From positions 744,001 to 808,000 of the forward strand of contig NZ_JACIEB010000001.1 of the NCBI RefSeq assembly GCF_014196635.1: a DNA stretch of 64,000 nucleotides. Reading direction: 5' to 3'. Source of the DNA: Sphingobium fontiphilum (GTDB taxonomy: Bacteria; Pseudomonadota; Alphaproteobacteria; Sphingomonadales; Sphingomonadaceae). A program made the position numbers and the translations under genes. Under the pieces are notes generated by a model. That model saw nothing but the letters and a program-made list of their open reading frames with translations, searched no databases and had not been told where the DNA came from. This document shows positions 33,724-43,240 of the stretch, one piece after another. The number at the start of each line of letters is the position of its first letter. Position 1 is the first letter of the stretch.

Positions 33724-36510
33724 TCAGTGCGCCGCGCCCCAGCTTGGCCCATGGCCGATTTCCACGCCCAGCGGCACCGACAGCTTCACAAGGGGTTCAG
33801 CCGCCCCTTCCATCACCCGCCGGATGACGGCGCTCGCCGCCGCCACATCAGCTTCGGGCAGTTCGAACACCAGTTCGTCATGGACCTGGAGCAGCATCTT
33901 CACCTCTCCCAGCCCCTCGGCCGCCAGCGCAGGTTCCATGCGGGCCATGGCGCGCTTGATGATGTCGGCGCTGGTGCCTTGGATGGGCGCGTTGATGGCG
34001 GCGCGCTCGGCCCCCTGCCGCTCGTGCTGGACCGGCGCCTTGATACGGGGGAACCATGTCTTGCGGCCAAACAGCGTCTCTGTGTACCCGCGCTCCCGCG
34101 CCTTTTCGAGCGTCTCGTTGATATAGACGCTGATGCCGGGAAAACGCTCATAATAACGGGATATCATGTCCTGCGCCTCTTCCGGCGGGATTTCGAGCCG
34201 GGCGGCCAGACCCCAGCGCGAAATGCCGTAAAGGATGGCGAAGTTGATCGTCTTGGCCCGGCCGCGCGTGTCGCGGTTGACCTCTCCGAACAGCTGCTGG
34301 GCGGTGGCGGCGTGAATATCCTCCCCCTTGGCGAAGGCGTCCTTCAGCGCCGGGACATCGGCCATATGGGCGGCAAGCCGCAATTCGATCTGGCTATAAT
34401 CCGCCGCCAGGATGACATTGCCCGGTTCAGCGACAAAGGCATGGCGGATCTGGCGACCGATTTCGGTGCGGATCGGGATATTCTGAAGGTTCGGGTCGGT
34501 GGAGGACAGCCGCCCGGTCTGCGCGCCGGTCAGCGAATAGCTGGTGTGGACACGGCCGGTATCGGCGTTGATCTGCGCCTGAAGCGCGTCGGTATAGGTG
34601 GATTTGAGCTTCGACAATTGCCGCCAGTCGAGGATCTTGCCCGCAATCTCCGCCCCTTGCGCCTTCAACTGCTCCAGCACGGTGACATCGGTGGAATAGG
34701 CGCCGGACTTGCCCTTCTTGCCCCCCTTATACCCCATTTTGTCGAACAGGATCGCCCCCAGTTGCTGGGTCGATCCGATGGCGAAGGGCTGGCCCGCCAG
34801 TTCATGGATTTCGCCCTCCAGCGCGGCGATCCCGGCGGTGAATTCGGCCGACAGGCGCGACAGGGCTTCGCGGTCGACCTTGATCCCGCGCTGTTCCATC
34901 CCCGCCACGACCGACACCAGCGGCCGGTCGACAAGCTGATAGACGCGGCTCGCCCCTTCATTGGCGACGCGGGTGCGGAACAGGGTCCACAGGCGCAGCG
35001 TGACGTCGGCGTCCTCGGCGGCATAGGCGGTCGCCTTGTCCAGCGGCACTTCGGCAAAGCTGATCTGGCTCTTGCCAGTCCCCACGACATCCTTGAAGGC
35101 GATGCACTCATGGTTCAGGTGCGCGCGCGCCGCCTCGTCCATGCCATGGCCCGACAACGACTGCCCGGCGTCAAGGTTGAAGCTCATCACCATCGTGTCG
35201 TCATAGGGGGCGACGTCGATGCCGTGACGGCGCAGGACGATCAGGTCATATTTGATATTCTGCCCGACCTTCAGGACCGCGTCGTCCTCCAGCAGGGGCT
35301 TCAATTTCGCCAGCACCAGCGCGCGGTCAAGCTGTTGCGGCCGCTCCGCGAACATGTCCCGCCCGCCATGGCCGACGGGGATGTAACAGGCGCGGTTCGG
35401 CCCGGTGGACAGGCACAGGCCAACCAGTTCGCAGGATATGGCGTCCAGCCGGTCCGTTTCCGTATCGACGGCGACCACGCCCAGCGCGGTCGCCTCCGCG
35501 ATCCAGCGGTCAAGCGCGATTTCATCCACCACCGTTTCATATTGGCTGCGGTCGATGGGCGGGGCGGCGTCCTGCACCGGCGGGGGGGGCGGCGCCATGT
35601 CCGACACGACCGCCGATGCCGCCGCGACCGCGACAGCGGCGGCGGGCGCGCCCAGCCGCGCCAGCAGCGACTTGAAACCGTGGTGGTCCAGGAACTGTTG
35701 CAGCGGCTCGGGCGGAATGCCCTTCAGCGTCAGGTCGTCGAGCGGTTCGGGCAGGTCCATCGCATCGTGCAACGCCACCAGCCGCCGCGACAGCCGCGCC
35801 ATGTCGGCATGGGCGATCAGGCTTTCCTGCATCTTCGATTTCTTCATCGTCGGCGCGGCCTCCAGCGCCGCCTCCAGCGATCCATATTCGGTAATCAGCT
35901 TCGCCGCCGTTTTCGGCCCGATGCCCGGAATGCCCGGCACATTGTCGACGCTGTCGCCCATCAGCGCCAGCACGTCGCCCAGTTGTTCGGGCGACACGCC
36001 GAACTTGCCCATCACATAGTCCGCGCCGCGCCGTTCGTTGCGCATCGTGTCGTACATGTCGACGCCCGGTTGGATGAGCTGCATCAGATCCTTGTCGGAA
36101 CTGACGATCGTCACCTTCCAACCCTGCGCCACGGCGGCCTTCGTATAGCTGGCGATGATATCGTCGGCCTCAAAACCCGCCTCCTCGATACAGGGTAGCG
36201 AAAAGGCGCGGGTGGCGTCGCGGATCATCGGAAACTGGGGGACCAGATCTTCCGGCGCAGGCGGGCGATTCGCCTTATACTGGTCGTACATGTCGTTGCG
36301 GAAGGTGTGCGACCCCTTGTCCAGCACCACGGCCAGATGAGTAGGCCCCTCAGCCTTGCCCAACTCCTCCGCCAGCTTCCAGAGCATGGTGGTATAGCCA
36401 TAAACCGCGCCGACAGGCTGGCCATGTTTGTTGGTGAGCGGCGGCAACTGGTGATAGGCGCGAAAGATGTAGCCGCTGCCGTCGACCAGGTAGAGATGAT
36501 TCTGGGTCAT
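33724..36510 (-). CDS. polA: DNA polymerase I
   Basis: A 928-residue polymerase for repair and Okazaki fragment processing. Residues about 1-300 are the 5'-3' exonuclease (LVDGSGYIFRAYH, FEADDIIASY, SSDKDLMQL, helix-hairpin-helix IPGIGPKTAAKL). About 340-530 is the 3'-5' exonuclease with all three motifs (AVDTETD, NIKYDL, YAAEDADVT), so proofreading should be active. The C-terminal polymerase has motif A AADYSQIELRLAAH, motif B RGRAKTINFAILYG and motif C QVHDELVFE. ATG 36510 matches the family start MTQNHLYLVDG; the frame to 36558 adds an unrelated prefix. It is a single gene on the minus strand. Confidence 0.97.
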   Translation of the reverse strand: MTQNHLYLVDGSGYIFRAYHQLPPLTNKHGQPVGAVYGYTTMLWKLAEELGKAEGPTHLAVVLDKGSHTFRNDMYDQYKANRPPAPEDLVPQFPMIRDATRAFSLPCIEEAGFEADDIIASYTKAAVAQGWKVTIVSSDKDLMQLIQPGVDMYDTMRNERRGADYVMGKFGVSPEQLGDVLALMGDSVDNVPGIPGIGPKTAAKLITEYGSLEAALEAAPTMKKSKMQESLIAHADMARLSRRLVALHDAMDLPEPLDDLTLKGIPPEPLQQFLDHHGFKSLLARLGAPAAAVAVAAASAVVSDMAPPPPPVQDAAPPIDRSQYETVVDEIALDRWIAEATALGVVAVDTETDRLDAISCELVGLCLSTGPNRACYIPVGHGGRDMFAERPQQLDRALVLAKLKPLLEDDAVLKVGQNIKYDLIVLRRHGIDVAPYDDTMVMSFNLDAGQSLSGHGMDEAARAHLNHECIAFKDVVGTGKSQISFAEVPLDKATAYAAEDADVTLRLWTLFRTRVANEGASRVYQLVDRPLVSVVAGMEQRGIKVDREALSRLSAEFTAGIAALEGEIHELAGQPFAIGSTQQLGAILFDKMGYKGGKKGKSGAYSTDVTVLEQLKAQGAEIAGKILDWRQLSKLKSTYTDALQAQINADTGRVHTSYSLTGAQTGRLSSTDPNLQNIPIRTEIGRQIRHAFVAEPGNVILAADYSQIELRLAAHMADVPALKDAFAKGEDIHAATAQQLFGEVNRDTRGRAKTINFAILYGISRWGLAARLEIPPEEAQDMISRYYERFPGISVYINETLEKARERGYTETLFGRKTWFPRIKAPVQHERQGAERAAINAPIQGTSADIIKRAMARMEPALAAEGLGEVKMLLQVHDELVFELPEADVAAASAVIRRVMEGAAEPLVKLSVPLGVEIGHGPSWGAAH

Positions 36511-36563
36511 GCGGACGGGATAGCCGCGATTGGCCAAGCCCTCCAGCCCGCATGCCAATCAAT

Positions 36564-37061
36564 CTATTTCGCGGCCTTGGCGATTTCCTCCAACTGCTTG
36601 GCCTTGGCTTCCTCTTTGGTCGCCTGGGCGACGGCGATCTCCTTCATGTAAAAGAATACCTCCTTGAACAGGCCCCTGACCTGATCGGGCGTGAGGTTGC
36701 CCATCGCCTGCTGCTCGCAAATACGAAAAAGCGCCTCGCGCGCCAGCAGCACGACATTGTCGCGTCCCGCCAGCGCCAAGGCCGTTGACGCCGCCGAAGC
36801 ATCGACGCCATTGGCTTCAACCCCGCCCGCGCTGATGTCAGCCTTCAGGCCAGTGGACAGCGACAGCGCCACATCCGGCGCCGGCTCCGCGCAACTTGTG
36901 ACCTTGCCGGTCGCATCAGTGGCGACCCACGCCCCGCGCCGGGAGGAATCATGGCTGACCAGATAGCGGGCATTGGGCTCCAGCTTCCGGACCGACGTCG
37001 GCGGATAGAAATTGGTGCAGCCGCCCAGAATGACGGCAATGATGCAGATGGCGTAACGCAT
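36564..37061 (-). CDS. small predicted lipoprotein
   Basis: 165 residues with a lipoprotein signal: a short hydrophobic N-terminus followed by LGGC, giving Cys15 as the lipidated residue. The body has no domain I recognise. A mixed alpha segment near the C-terminus is Lys/Glu/Ala-rich (EEAKAKQLEEIAKAAK), likely a helix. AGGGAGG stands before the ATG. It lies 53 bp upstream of polA on the same strand, but no functional link is evident. Confidence 0.8.
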   Translation of the reverse strand: MRYAICIIAVILGGCTNFYPPTSVRKLEPNARYLVSHDSSRRGAWVATDATGKVTSCAEPAPDVALSLSTGLKADISAGGVEANGVDASAASTALALAGRDNVVLLAREALFRICEQQAMGNLTPDQVRGLFKEVFFYMKEIAVAQATKEEAKAKQLEEIAKAAK

Positions 37062-37154
37062 GGTATCGACCTCCCTGTCTGCCCGACAAATATCGCAGGC
37101 AAGGGAACGGTCATCATCGAGACGACTCCGTAACGGATAAAAGCCGGCCGCCGC

Positions 37155-38303
37155 CTAACGCGCGCTATGGCTGGCCGCCACCGCCCGCGCCACCGACTGC
37201 ATCAATGCCCAGCGCGACGGGATGGGCAGCGTCGTGCTGCCGATCATCACCGCCACGGCATAGCTGACGCCATCAGGCGCGGTCATGATGCCGATGTCGT
37301 TATAGCCGGTGGAGCGCGGCGGCAGATCCTGCCCCGTGCCAGTCTTGTGCAGATAGGACCAGCCCGGCGGCACCCCGCCCTTGATCCGTTGCGGACCAGT
37401 CTTGGCCTGCTCCATGATCGACAGCAGCAGGCGGGTTGAGGCGGGCGAGAGCATGTCCCCCTGCTTGAGCTTCACCAGCGCCTGCACGATCGAATTGGGC
37501 GCAGCGCCGTCCGGCGGGTTGGCCAGATAATTATCGAGCGCCTTCACCCGCACCGCCATGGGAAGTTTCGAGCGCGCGGCATAGAAATTGCGGCCGATGG
37601 AATAGTCCTGCCGCCAGTCCAGCCCCGCCGTCGCCGATTGCAGCAACCGCTCGCCCGGCCCGAAACGAATGTCGCGGATGAAACGGCGCGCTAGGAAACC
37701 ACGCACCGCTTCCGGCCCGCCCGCCGCGCGCAGCAGCGCGTCATTGGCGGTATTGTCGCTCTGCGTCATCGCCCGGCGCAGCAGATCGAGATAGGTGGTG
37801 GTCCAGCCATTGGCGCCGACATTGGCGGCGCTGGGCTGGTGAAACAGCGTCAGGTCCGACCGGGTGATGGTGGTCGAACCATTGAGGTCGAGCTTGCCCC
37901 GGTCGACCGCATCGAGGAAGGTCATTGCCACCCACAGTTTCGACACGCTCTGTTGGGGGTAGAGCGCCGTGCCACCATGGGCGACGGTCCAGTCCGCGCC
38001 GACCCGGCGAACCGCTATGCCCACCTTGCCGTTGAACGACGCGCCCAGCGACCGGATGGCGGCCACCAACGATGCCGGTGGCGTTTCGGCCATGTCGATG
38101 GATTGATAGGGCAGGCCCGGCGTGGTCGGCGGCAACGGCCGGGCCGGCGCAGCGGCGACCGGAGGCGGCGCGGGCCTTGGCGCGGTCGCGCGCGGCGGCT
38201 CTGGCGCGCTGACGCAGGACGACAGCGCCAGCGCCAATAAGATCAATCGGCCAGCATCGCTGACCGTCAGGGACGTCAAGCGCCCACCCCGATGGCTACC
38301 CAT
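37155..38303 (-). CDS. class A beta-lactamase-fold serine hydrolase, lipoprotein
   Basis: About 382 residues. An N-terminal hydrophobic stretch ends LALSSC, a lipobox, and is followed by a Pro/Ala-rich tether, so the enzyme should be anchored in a membrane facing the periplasm. The three penicillin-recognising motifs are present: SVSK (SxxK), SDN in MTQSDNTAND, and KTG in LHKTGTG. The omega-loop Glu of true class A enzymes is not clear: GERLLQ is the nearest match to ExxLN. It may therefore be a carboxypeptidase-like or slow hydrolase rather than a resistance enzyme. ATG 38303 is preferred over a GTG nine bases upstream. Confidence 0.82.
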   Translation of the reverse strand: MGSHRGGRLTSLTVSDAGRLILLALALSSCVSAPEPPRATAPRPAPPPVAAAPARPLPPTTPGLPYQSIDMAETPPASLVAAIRSLGASFNGKVGIAVRRVGADWTVAHGGTALYPQQSVSKLWVAMTFLDAVDRGKLDLNGSTTITRSDLTLFHQPSAANVGANGWTTTYLDLLRRAMTQSDNTANDALLRAAGGPEAVRGFLARRFIRDIRFGPGERLLQSATAGLDWRQDYSIGRNFYAARSKLPMAVRVKALDNYLANPPDGAAPNSIVQALVKLKQGDMLSPASTRLLLSIMEQAKTGPQRIKGGVPPGWSYLHKTGTGQDLPPRSTGYNDIGIMTAPDGVSYAVAVMIGSTTLPIPSRWALMQSVARAVAASHSAR

Positions 38304-38467
38304 TTTATTCACCCGCTCTTGTGCGACTATTGGGCCAGCGCGGCGGCGTTGCGCGCAAGCCCTCTTGCGACGAATGATTCCCTATCTGCGATGTAAGGAG
38401 GCTGAACGGCACCGCGCCTGTCAAACGATCATGGACGGTTAAGTTCACTTGCGGCAGAGCGGCGGGC

Positions 38468-39301
38468 ATGAATATCGACCGCCGCACACTGATCGCCGGA
38501 ATCGCGCTGGCGGCCACACCCTGGGTCGCCCGGGGAGCGCCGCCCTTTGCATCCCGCCGGATCGCGGTTTCGGTGCGCGGGCGCGGGCCGGACGTGGTGC
38601 TGATCCCCGGCCTCGCCAGCGGGCCAGGCGTTTGGAACGCGATGGTCGCCGCCCTGCCCGACTATCGCCTGCACCTGGTCCATATCGCCGGATTTGCTCG
38701 CCTGCCCGGCGATCTCAACCGCACCGGGCCAGTGCTCGCGCCGGTCAGGGATGAAATCGCCCGCTGCATTGCGACACTCGGATCGCGGCGTCCGGCGGTG
38801 ATCGGTCATTCCATGGGCGGGACGCTGGCGATGATGATCGGCCTGCGCGGCCTGGCCAGCCGGGTGATGGTGATCGACATGCTGCCCGCCGGGGCCGGGA
38901 TGCTGGGCGGAACGGCGAACGGCTTGGGCTTTCTGGCCGATCAACTGGGTCAATATTTCACCGGCACGCGCGCCGGTCGGCGTTATCTGGCGGACATCGT
39001 TTCGCGAGCGCCGGGCGCGCAGGGCAGCGAGCCGGACGTCATCGCCAATGCGCTGCGCGATCTGGCGCAGGTCGATCTGGCCCCCTCGCTCGCGCGCCTG
39101 AATGTGCCGCTGGAGGTGCTCTATGCGGTGGGCGGCGACCGCGCGCAGGCGGCGGAAATCAGCAGGCGCTTCCGGGCCGCCTATGCTGGCAAGCGCGACG
39201 CGCACCTGCGCGCCATCGGCCCCAGCGGTCACATCATCATGGCCGACCAGCCGGCCCGTTGCGCCGCGGCGATGCGGTCGTTCCTCTCGGGCAGGGCATA
39301 A
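38468..39301 (+). CDS. exported alpha/beta hydrolase
   Basis: 277 residues. The N-terminus MNIDRRTLIAGIALAATPW has a twin-arginine-like motif and ends in ARGA, a plausible signal peptidase site. The fold shows the oxyanion strand VVLIPGLASG, nucleophile elbow GHSMGG and a late GPSGHIIM with the catalytic His. The acid is probably the Asp in AVGGDRAQ. An esterase or lipase-like role in the periplasm is likely, but the substrate is unknown. It is divergent from the beta-lactamase-like gene, with a 164-bp interval. Confidence 0.85.
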   Translation: MNIDRRTLIAGIALAATPWVARGAPPFASRRIAVSVRGRGPDVVLIPGLASGPGVWNAMVAALPDYRLHLVHIAGFARLPGDLNRTGPVLAPVRDEIARCIATLGSRRPAVIGHSMGGTLAMMIGLRGLASRVMVIDMLPAGAGMLGGTANGLGFLADQLGQYFTGTRAGRRYLADIVSRAPGAQGSEPDVIANALRDLAQVDLAPSLARLNVPLEVLYAVGGDRAQAAEISRRFRAAYAGKRDAHLRAIGPSGHIIMADQPARCAAAMRSFLSGRA

Positions 39302-39396
39302 AAGCCTTCGCATCCGCACCCATATTTGACCGCGATCAAGGGAATCGCGCCGCCATTTGCTAAATCAGGGGTCCCGATGATGTGCTTGCAGCGCAT
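39229..39396 (-). CDS. possible small protein downstream of nadB
   Basis: A 55-residue frame begins MRCKHIIGTPDLANGG and contains KYGCGCEGF. Its ATG has an exceptionally purine-rich leader, GGAGGAGGAGGAG, two bases away, and it starts 60 bp behind the nadB stop. Against it, the last third overlaps the 3' end of the alpha/beta hydrolase in antisense and no family is recognised. It may be an accidental frame. Confidence 0.25.
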   Translation of the reverse strand: MRCKHIIGTPDLANGGAIPLIAVKYGCGCEGFYALPERNDRIAAAQRAGWSAMMM

Positions 39397-39455
39397 CTCT
39401 CCTCCTCCTCCGGCGCGGTCCCACTTTGGGCACCGCGCCACTTTTTTGGCGGATT

Positions 39456-41060
39456 TCAAGGGTAGAGAACGGTATCGAGCGCCTGCGGCAGCATATCAGG
39501 ATAATCCAGCGTATAGTGCAGCCCCCGGCTTTCCTTGCGGTGCAGCGCCGACCGCACGACCAGCCGCGCCACTTCCAGCAGGTTGCGCAGTTCGATCAGG
39601 TCGGGCGTCACCCGGAAATTGCCGTAATATTCATCCACCTCCTGCGCCAGAAGGGCGACGCGGTGCTGCGCCCGCTCCAGCCGCTTCGTGGTGCGGACGA
39701 TGCCGACATAGTCCCACATGAAGCGACGGATTTCCTTCCAGTTGTGCTGGACGATGACCTCCTCGTCGCCGTTGGTGACGCGGCTTTCGTCCCACGCTCG
39801 GATCGGTGGCGGGGCGGGCAGCTCGTCCCAATGGGCGCGGATATGCCTGGCCGCCGCCTCGCCAAAGACGAAACATTCCAGCAGCGAGTTGGACGCAAGG
39901 CGATTGGCCCCGTGCAGGCCGCTCTCCGTCACTTCGCCCGCGGCATAAAGCCCCGGCAGGTCGGTGCGGCCATGAAGGTCGATGATCACCCCGCCACAGG
40001 TATAATGCTGCGCCGGAACGATCGGGATCGGCTCCTTCGTGATGTCGATGTCCAGGTCCAGCAGACGGGCATAGATGGTCGGGAAGTGATGCTTCACGAA
40101 TTCCGGATCTTTGTGACTGATGTCCAGATGGACATAATCGAGGCCCAGCCGCTTGATTTCATGATCTATGGCGCGCGCCACCACGTCGCGCGGCGCCAGT
40201 TCCGCGCGGGGGTCAAAGCGCGGCATGAAACGCTCGCCCGCGCCCGGCACACCGGGGGGCAGCTTCAGGTGCCCGCCCTCGCCCCGGACCGCTTCGGTAA
40301 TCAGGAAATTCTTGACCTCAAGATTGTAGAGGCAGGTCGGATGAAACTGGTTCATTTCCATGTTGGACACGCGACACCCCGCGCGCCACGCCATGGCGAT
40401 GCCGTCGCCGGTCGCCCCGCGCGGCGCGGTGGAAAACAGGTAGGTGCGCCCCGCCCCGCCGGTGCACAATATCGTCGCCTTGCCCAGCAGCGCGTCGACA
40501 TGGCCGCTCGCCTTGTTGAAGGCATAGACTCCCCAGACATGGCCGTCGCCCGAATAGGTTTCGCCATGGCGGGATGTGATGAGGTCGATGGCGACCATGT
40601 CCTCCATCAGGGTGATGTTGGGATTGGCCCGCGCCGCCTTCACCAGCGCTCGCTGCACCGCCGCCCCGGTGGCGTCATCGACATGGACGATGCGGCGATG
40701 GCTGTGCCCGCCCTCGCGCGTCAGGTGCCAGCGTTCGCCAAAATCCTCACCCTCGTTGAACGGCACGCCAAGCGTCGCCAGCCGCTCGATCGCGGCCGGC
40801 GCTTCAGACACGACGAACTCGACGGTGCTACGGTCGTTGAGCCCCGCGCCCGCGATCATCGTGTCCTCTACATGCGCCTCGAAACTGTCACCCGCGTCGA
40901 GTACGGCGGCAATGCCGCCCTGCGCCCAGTTGGTCGACCCCCCGTCGAGCGCTCCCTTGGCCAGCACCACGACCTTGCGGTCCTGCGCCAGATTGATGGC
41001 GGCGGTCAGACCGGCCGCGCCAGACCCGATGATGACGACGTCGTGGGTGGTGATGGGCAT
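39456..41060 (-). CDS. nadB: L-aspartate oxidase
   Basis: 534 residues. It oxidises L-aspartate to iminoaspartate, the first step of de novo NAD synthesis, with FAD. The dinucleotide motif is IIGSGAAGLTAAI near the N-terminus, followed by GGSTNWAQGGIAA, the RIVHVDDATGAAV stretch and HGANRLASNSLLECFVFG, all characteristic of NadB rather than of succinate dehydrogenase. Length fits the family. nadA and nadC are not in the window. It is a single gene on the minus strand, 113 bp downstream of the ABC ATPase gene. Confidence 0.95.
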   Translation of the reverse strand: MPITTHDVVIIGSGAAGLTAAINLAQDRKVVVLAKGALDGGSTNWAQGGIAAVLDAGDSFEAHVEDTMIAGAGLNDRSTVEFVVSEAPAAIERLATLGVPFNEGEDFGERWHLTREGGHSHRRIVHVDDATGAAVQRALVKAARANPNITLMEDMVAIDLITSRHGETYSGDGHVWGVYAFNKASGHVDALLGKATILCTGGAGRTYLFSTAPRGATGDGIAMAWRAGCRVSNMEMNQFHPTCLYNLEVKNFLITEAVRGEGGHLKLPPGVPGAGERFMPRFDPRAELAPRDVVARAIDHEIKRLGLDYVHLDISHKDPEFVKHHFPTIYARLLDLDIDITKEPIPIVPAQHYTCGGVIIDLHGRTDLPGLYAAGEVTESGLHGANRLASNSLLECFVFGEAAARHIRAHWDELPAPPPIRAWDESRVTNGDEEVIVQHNWKEIRRFMWDYVGIVRTTKRLERAQHRVALLAQEVDEYYGNFRVTPDLIELRNLLEVARLVVRSALHRKESRGLHYTLDYPDMLPQALDTVLYP

Positions 41061-41173
41061 CTTCGTCCTGAATTATCTTCTTGTCATGACATGCAGGCCG
41101 CATGGCCCAGCCACCCATTTGAAAGGAAACGGGCTACCGGGCAAGGGGCGCGCGGACCCGACCGGCCAAACCG

Positions 41174-42106
41174 TCAGGCATCCGCCGTCAGGTGGAGGAA
41201 CACATCCTCCAGATCCGGGTCGCGCGTCACCACATCGACTATGGCCAGACCGCTGGCCTGAACCGCGGCCAGAACCTGCCCGGCATTGGCCCGGTCCTTC
41301 AGGTAGGTAATGGTCAGCGTACGCTCGTCCACCCGTTCCACCTTCTCGAAACAGGGTGCCTCGGGCGCTGTCGCGATGTCGCGGTCGACCGTCACCTGCA
41401 CGACCTTCTCCTGCGCCATCGAGAGCAATTCGCGCGTCGTCTTGTCGGCGATCACCCTGCCATGGTTGATGATGCCGATGCGGTCGCACAATTGCTGCGC
41501 TTCTTCCAGATAATGGGTGGTCAGCACGATGGTGACGCCCATGGCGTTGAGTTCGCGCACATAGGCCCACAATTGCTGACGCAATTGCACATCGACCCCG
41601 GCGGTCGGCTCGTCGAGCACCAGAATCGGCGGCGAATGCACCATCGCCTTCGCCACCAGCAGCCGCCGTTTCATGCCCCCCGACAGGGTGCGGGCATAGG
41701 CGTTGGCCTTGTCCTGCAGATGGACGGCGCGCAGCAATTCCATCGACCGCCGCCTGTCCCTCGGCACGCCATAATAGCCTGCCTGGTTCTCCAGCGTTTC
41801 CAGCGGCGTGAAGAAGGGATCGAAAACGATTTCCTGCGGCACGATGCCGATGCTGTTCTTGGCGTTGCGGGGATTGGCGTCGATGTCGAAGCCCCAAATG
41901 CGCGCGCTGCCCGATGTCTTGTTGACCAGACCCGCAAGGATATTGATCGTCGTCGACTTGCCTGCGCCATTGGGGCCGAGCAGCCCGTAAATCTGCCCGC
42001 GCGGAATGGAGAGCGAGATGGAATCGAGCGCCTTCTTGCCGCCCTTGTAGACCTTGGTCAGGTCGCGAATCTCGATGGCGGCGGCGGGCTGAGCGGAATC
42101 GGTCAT
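41174..42106 (-). CDS. ABC transporter ATP-binding protein (ABC-2 exporter type)
   Basis: 310 residues: Walker A GLLGPNGAGKST, Q-loop region IVPQEIVFD, signature LSGGMKRRL, Walker B ILVLDEPTAGVD and the switch His in LTTHYLEEA. The family (NodI/DrrA-like) drives ABC-2 exporters of lipids, polysaccharides or drugs. The matching membrane subunit is not next to it: its neighbours are an M48 protease upstream and nadB downstream, so the permease must be elsewhere. A short C-terminal domain follows the ATPase. Confidence 0.92.
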   Translation of the reverse strand: MTDSAQPAAAIEIRDLTKVYKGGKKALDSISLSIPRGQIYGLLGPNGAGKSTTINILAGLVNKTSGSARIWGFDIDANPRNAKNSIGIVPQEIVFDPFFTPLETLENQAGYYGVPRDRRRSMELLRAVHLQDKANAYARTLSGGMKRRLLVAKAMVHSPPILVLDEPTAGVDVQLRQQLWAYVRELNAMGVTIVLTTHYLEEAQQLCDRIGIINHGRVIADKTTRELLSMAQEKVVQVTVDRDIATAPEAPCFEKVERVDERTLTITYLKDRANAGQVLAAVQASGLAIVDVVTRDPDLEDVFLHLTADA

Positions 42107-42158
42107 GGTCGCGTCTTAATCTGGGGAAGCGGACAGGCCAAGGGAAGGGCGTGCGCGG

Positions 42159-43235
42159 CTATTTTTGTCGGCCCCACGGGTCGGCGACATCGGGATCGCT
42201 GGCGCACATGGCGAGCAGCGCCTTCCACTGAACGGTGTCGAGCGCGGGCGCATATTGCGCATTCTTGTCCACCGCCCCGGCGAACCGCGCGCGCCGATCG
42301 GCAGACAGGGGGTGGGACGAAAGCCAGGTCATGGCGCGGGCCGCATCATCGTCGCCCTCGACATGGCCCAGCCGCTCGAAAAAGCCGGCGGTCGCCGCCG
42401 GGGAGACATGGGCGGCGCGCATTTGCTCGATGGCCACGCCATCGGCGGCGTCTTCCGCCTCCCGCCCATAGCTGAGCGCCAATGCGCCGTTCAGATACCC
42501 TCCGGCATCGCCGCTGAAACCGCCGAGCACGACGCTCAGCCCCAGTTGCCGGATCAGGCCGGCCAGCGTGTCACGATGGCGGACATGGCCCAATTCATGG
42601 CCCAGCACCCCGGCCACCTCGTCGGGCGACTGGGCCTGTTGCAGCAGCCCGTCGAACAATATGATCCGCCCGCCCGGCAAGGTGATGGCGTTGATCAACG
42701 GGATATTGGTGACGACAACCTCGCGCGCTTCGCCCTTCGGGTCGATTTTCGCGACCATCTGCGCCAGCGCCGCCTCTCCTGCCCCGCCATGGCACACGCG
42801 CCCGCCCAGATCGCCGACCATGGCGTCGCCCATGCTGTTTTCCCAGCTTTGCGGGACGAGCGGCGCCAGCCAGGCCGGCGATTGCAGGACGCCATAAACG
42901 ACGACCGCCGCCGCCAATGCGAAGGCGCCCGCCGCTGGCCACAGGCCGAATCGGTCGATCCAGCGGCCATAGCGTTCGCCACCGGGCAGGCGCGCGGCAA
43001 TGTCCGGCGGCGCGTCCCCCGAAAAGCCCAGCCGCCAGCCGGGAATCTGGCGATGGCCATAGGCGCTCCGGCCTGCTTCCCTGCCTATGAAGAGAAGGTC
43101 CGACCATGATATTCGCTGGCCCGTCCAGTCATTTTCAACGTCTTCCAGACGAAAGCCATGGGCATCGGCGCGCAGCTTGACAATGCGCCGCGTCGCCGTT
43201 TCCCCGTCGTAATGCCACAGTTGAAACTGGGACAT
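42159..43235 (-). CDS. M48-family metalloprotease, membrane anchored
   Basis: 358 residues. The N-terminal 80 residues are soluble (MSQFQLWHYDGETA), then one hydrophobic segment (about 95-115), then an M48 peptidase domain with the zinc motif GHELGHVRH and a later Glu in AEDAADGVA. M48 enzymes such as HtpX and BepA clear damaged membrane or outer-membrane proteins. It starts 5 bp after the DUF898 stop, so the two are one operon, and the N-terminal part may recognise the DUF898 partner's substrates. The pairing is seen; the function is inference. Confidence 0.88.
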   Translation of the reverse strand: MSQFQLWHYDGETATRRIVKLRADAHGFRLEDVENDWTGQRISWSDLLFIGREAGRSAYGHRQIPGWRLGFSGDAPPDIAARLPGGERYGRWIDRFGLWPAAGAFALAAAVVVYGVLQSPAWLAPLVPQSWENSMGDAMVGDLGGRVCHGGAGEAALAQMVAKIDPKGEAREVVVTNIPLINAITLPGGRIILFDGLLQQAQSPDEVAGVLGHELGHVRHRDTLAGLIRQLGLSVVLGGFSGDAGGYLNGALALSYGREAEDAADGVAIEQMRAAHVSPAATAGFFERLGHVEGDDDAARAMTWLSSHPLSADRRARFAGAVDKNAQYAPALDTVQWKALLAMCASDPDVADPWGRQK

Positions 43236-43240
43236 GAAGG

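Noticed and set aside
33688..36198. 836-codon open frame on the plus strand
   Set aside because: Antisense to polA, whose domains and motifs are unmistakable.
39426..41261. 611-codon open frame on the plus strand
   Set aside because: Antisense to nadB; no protein features.
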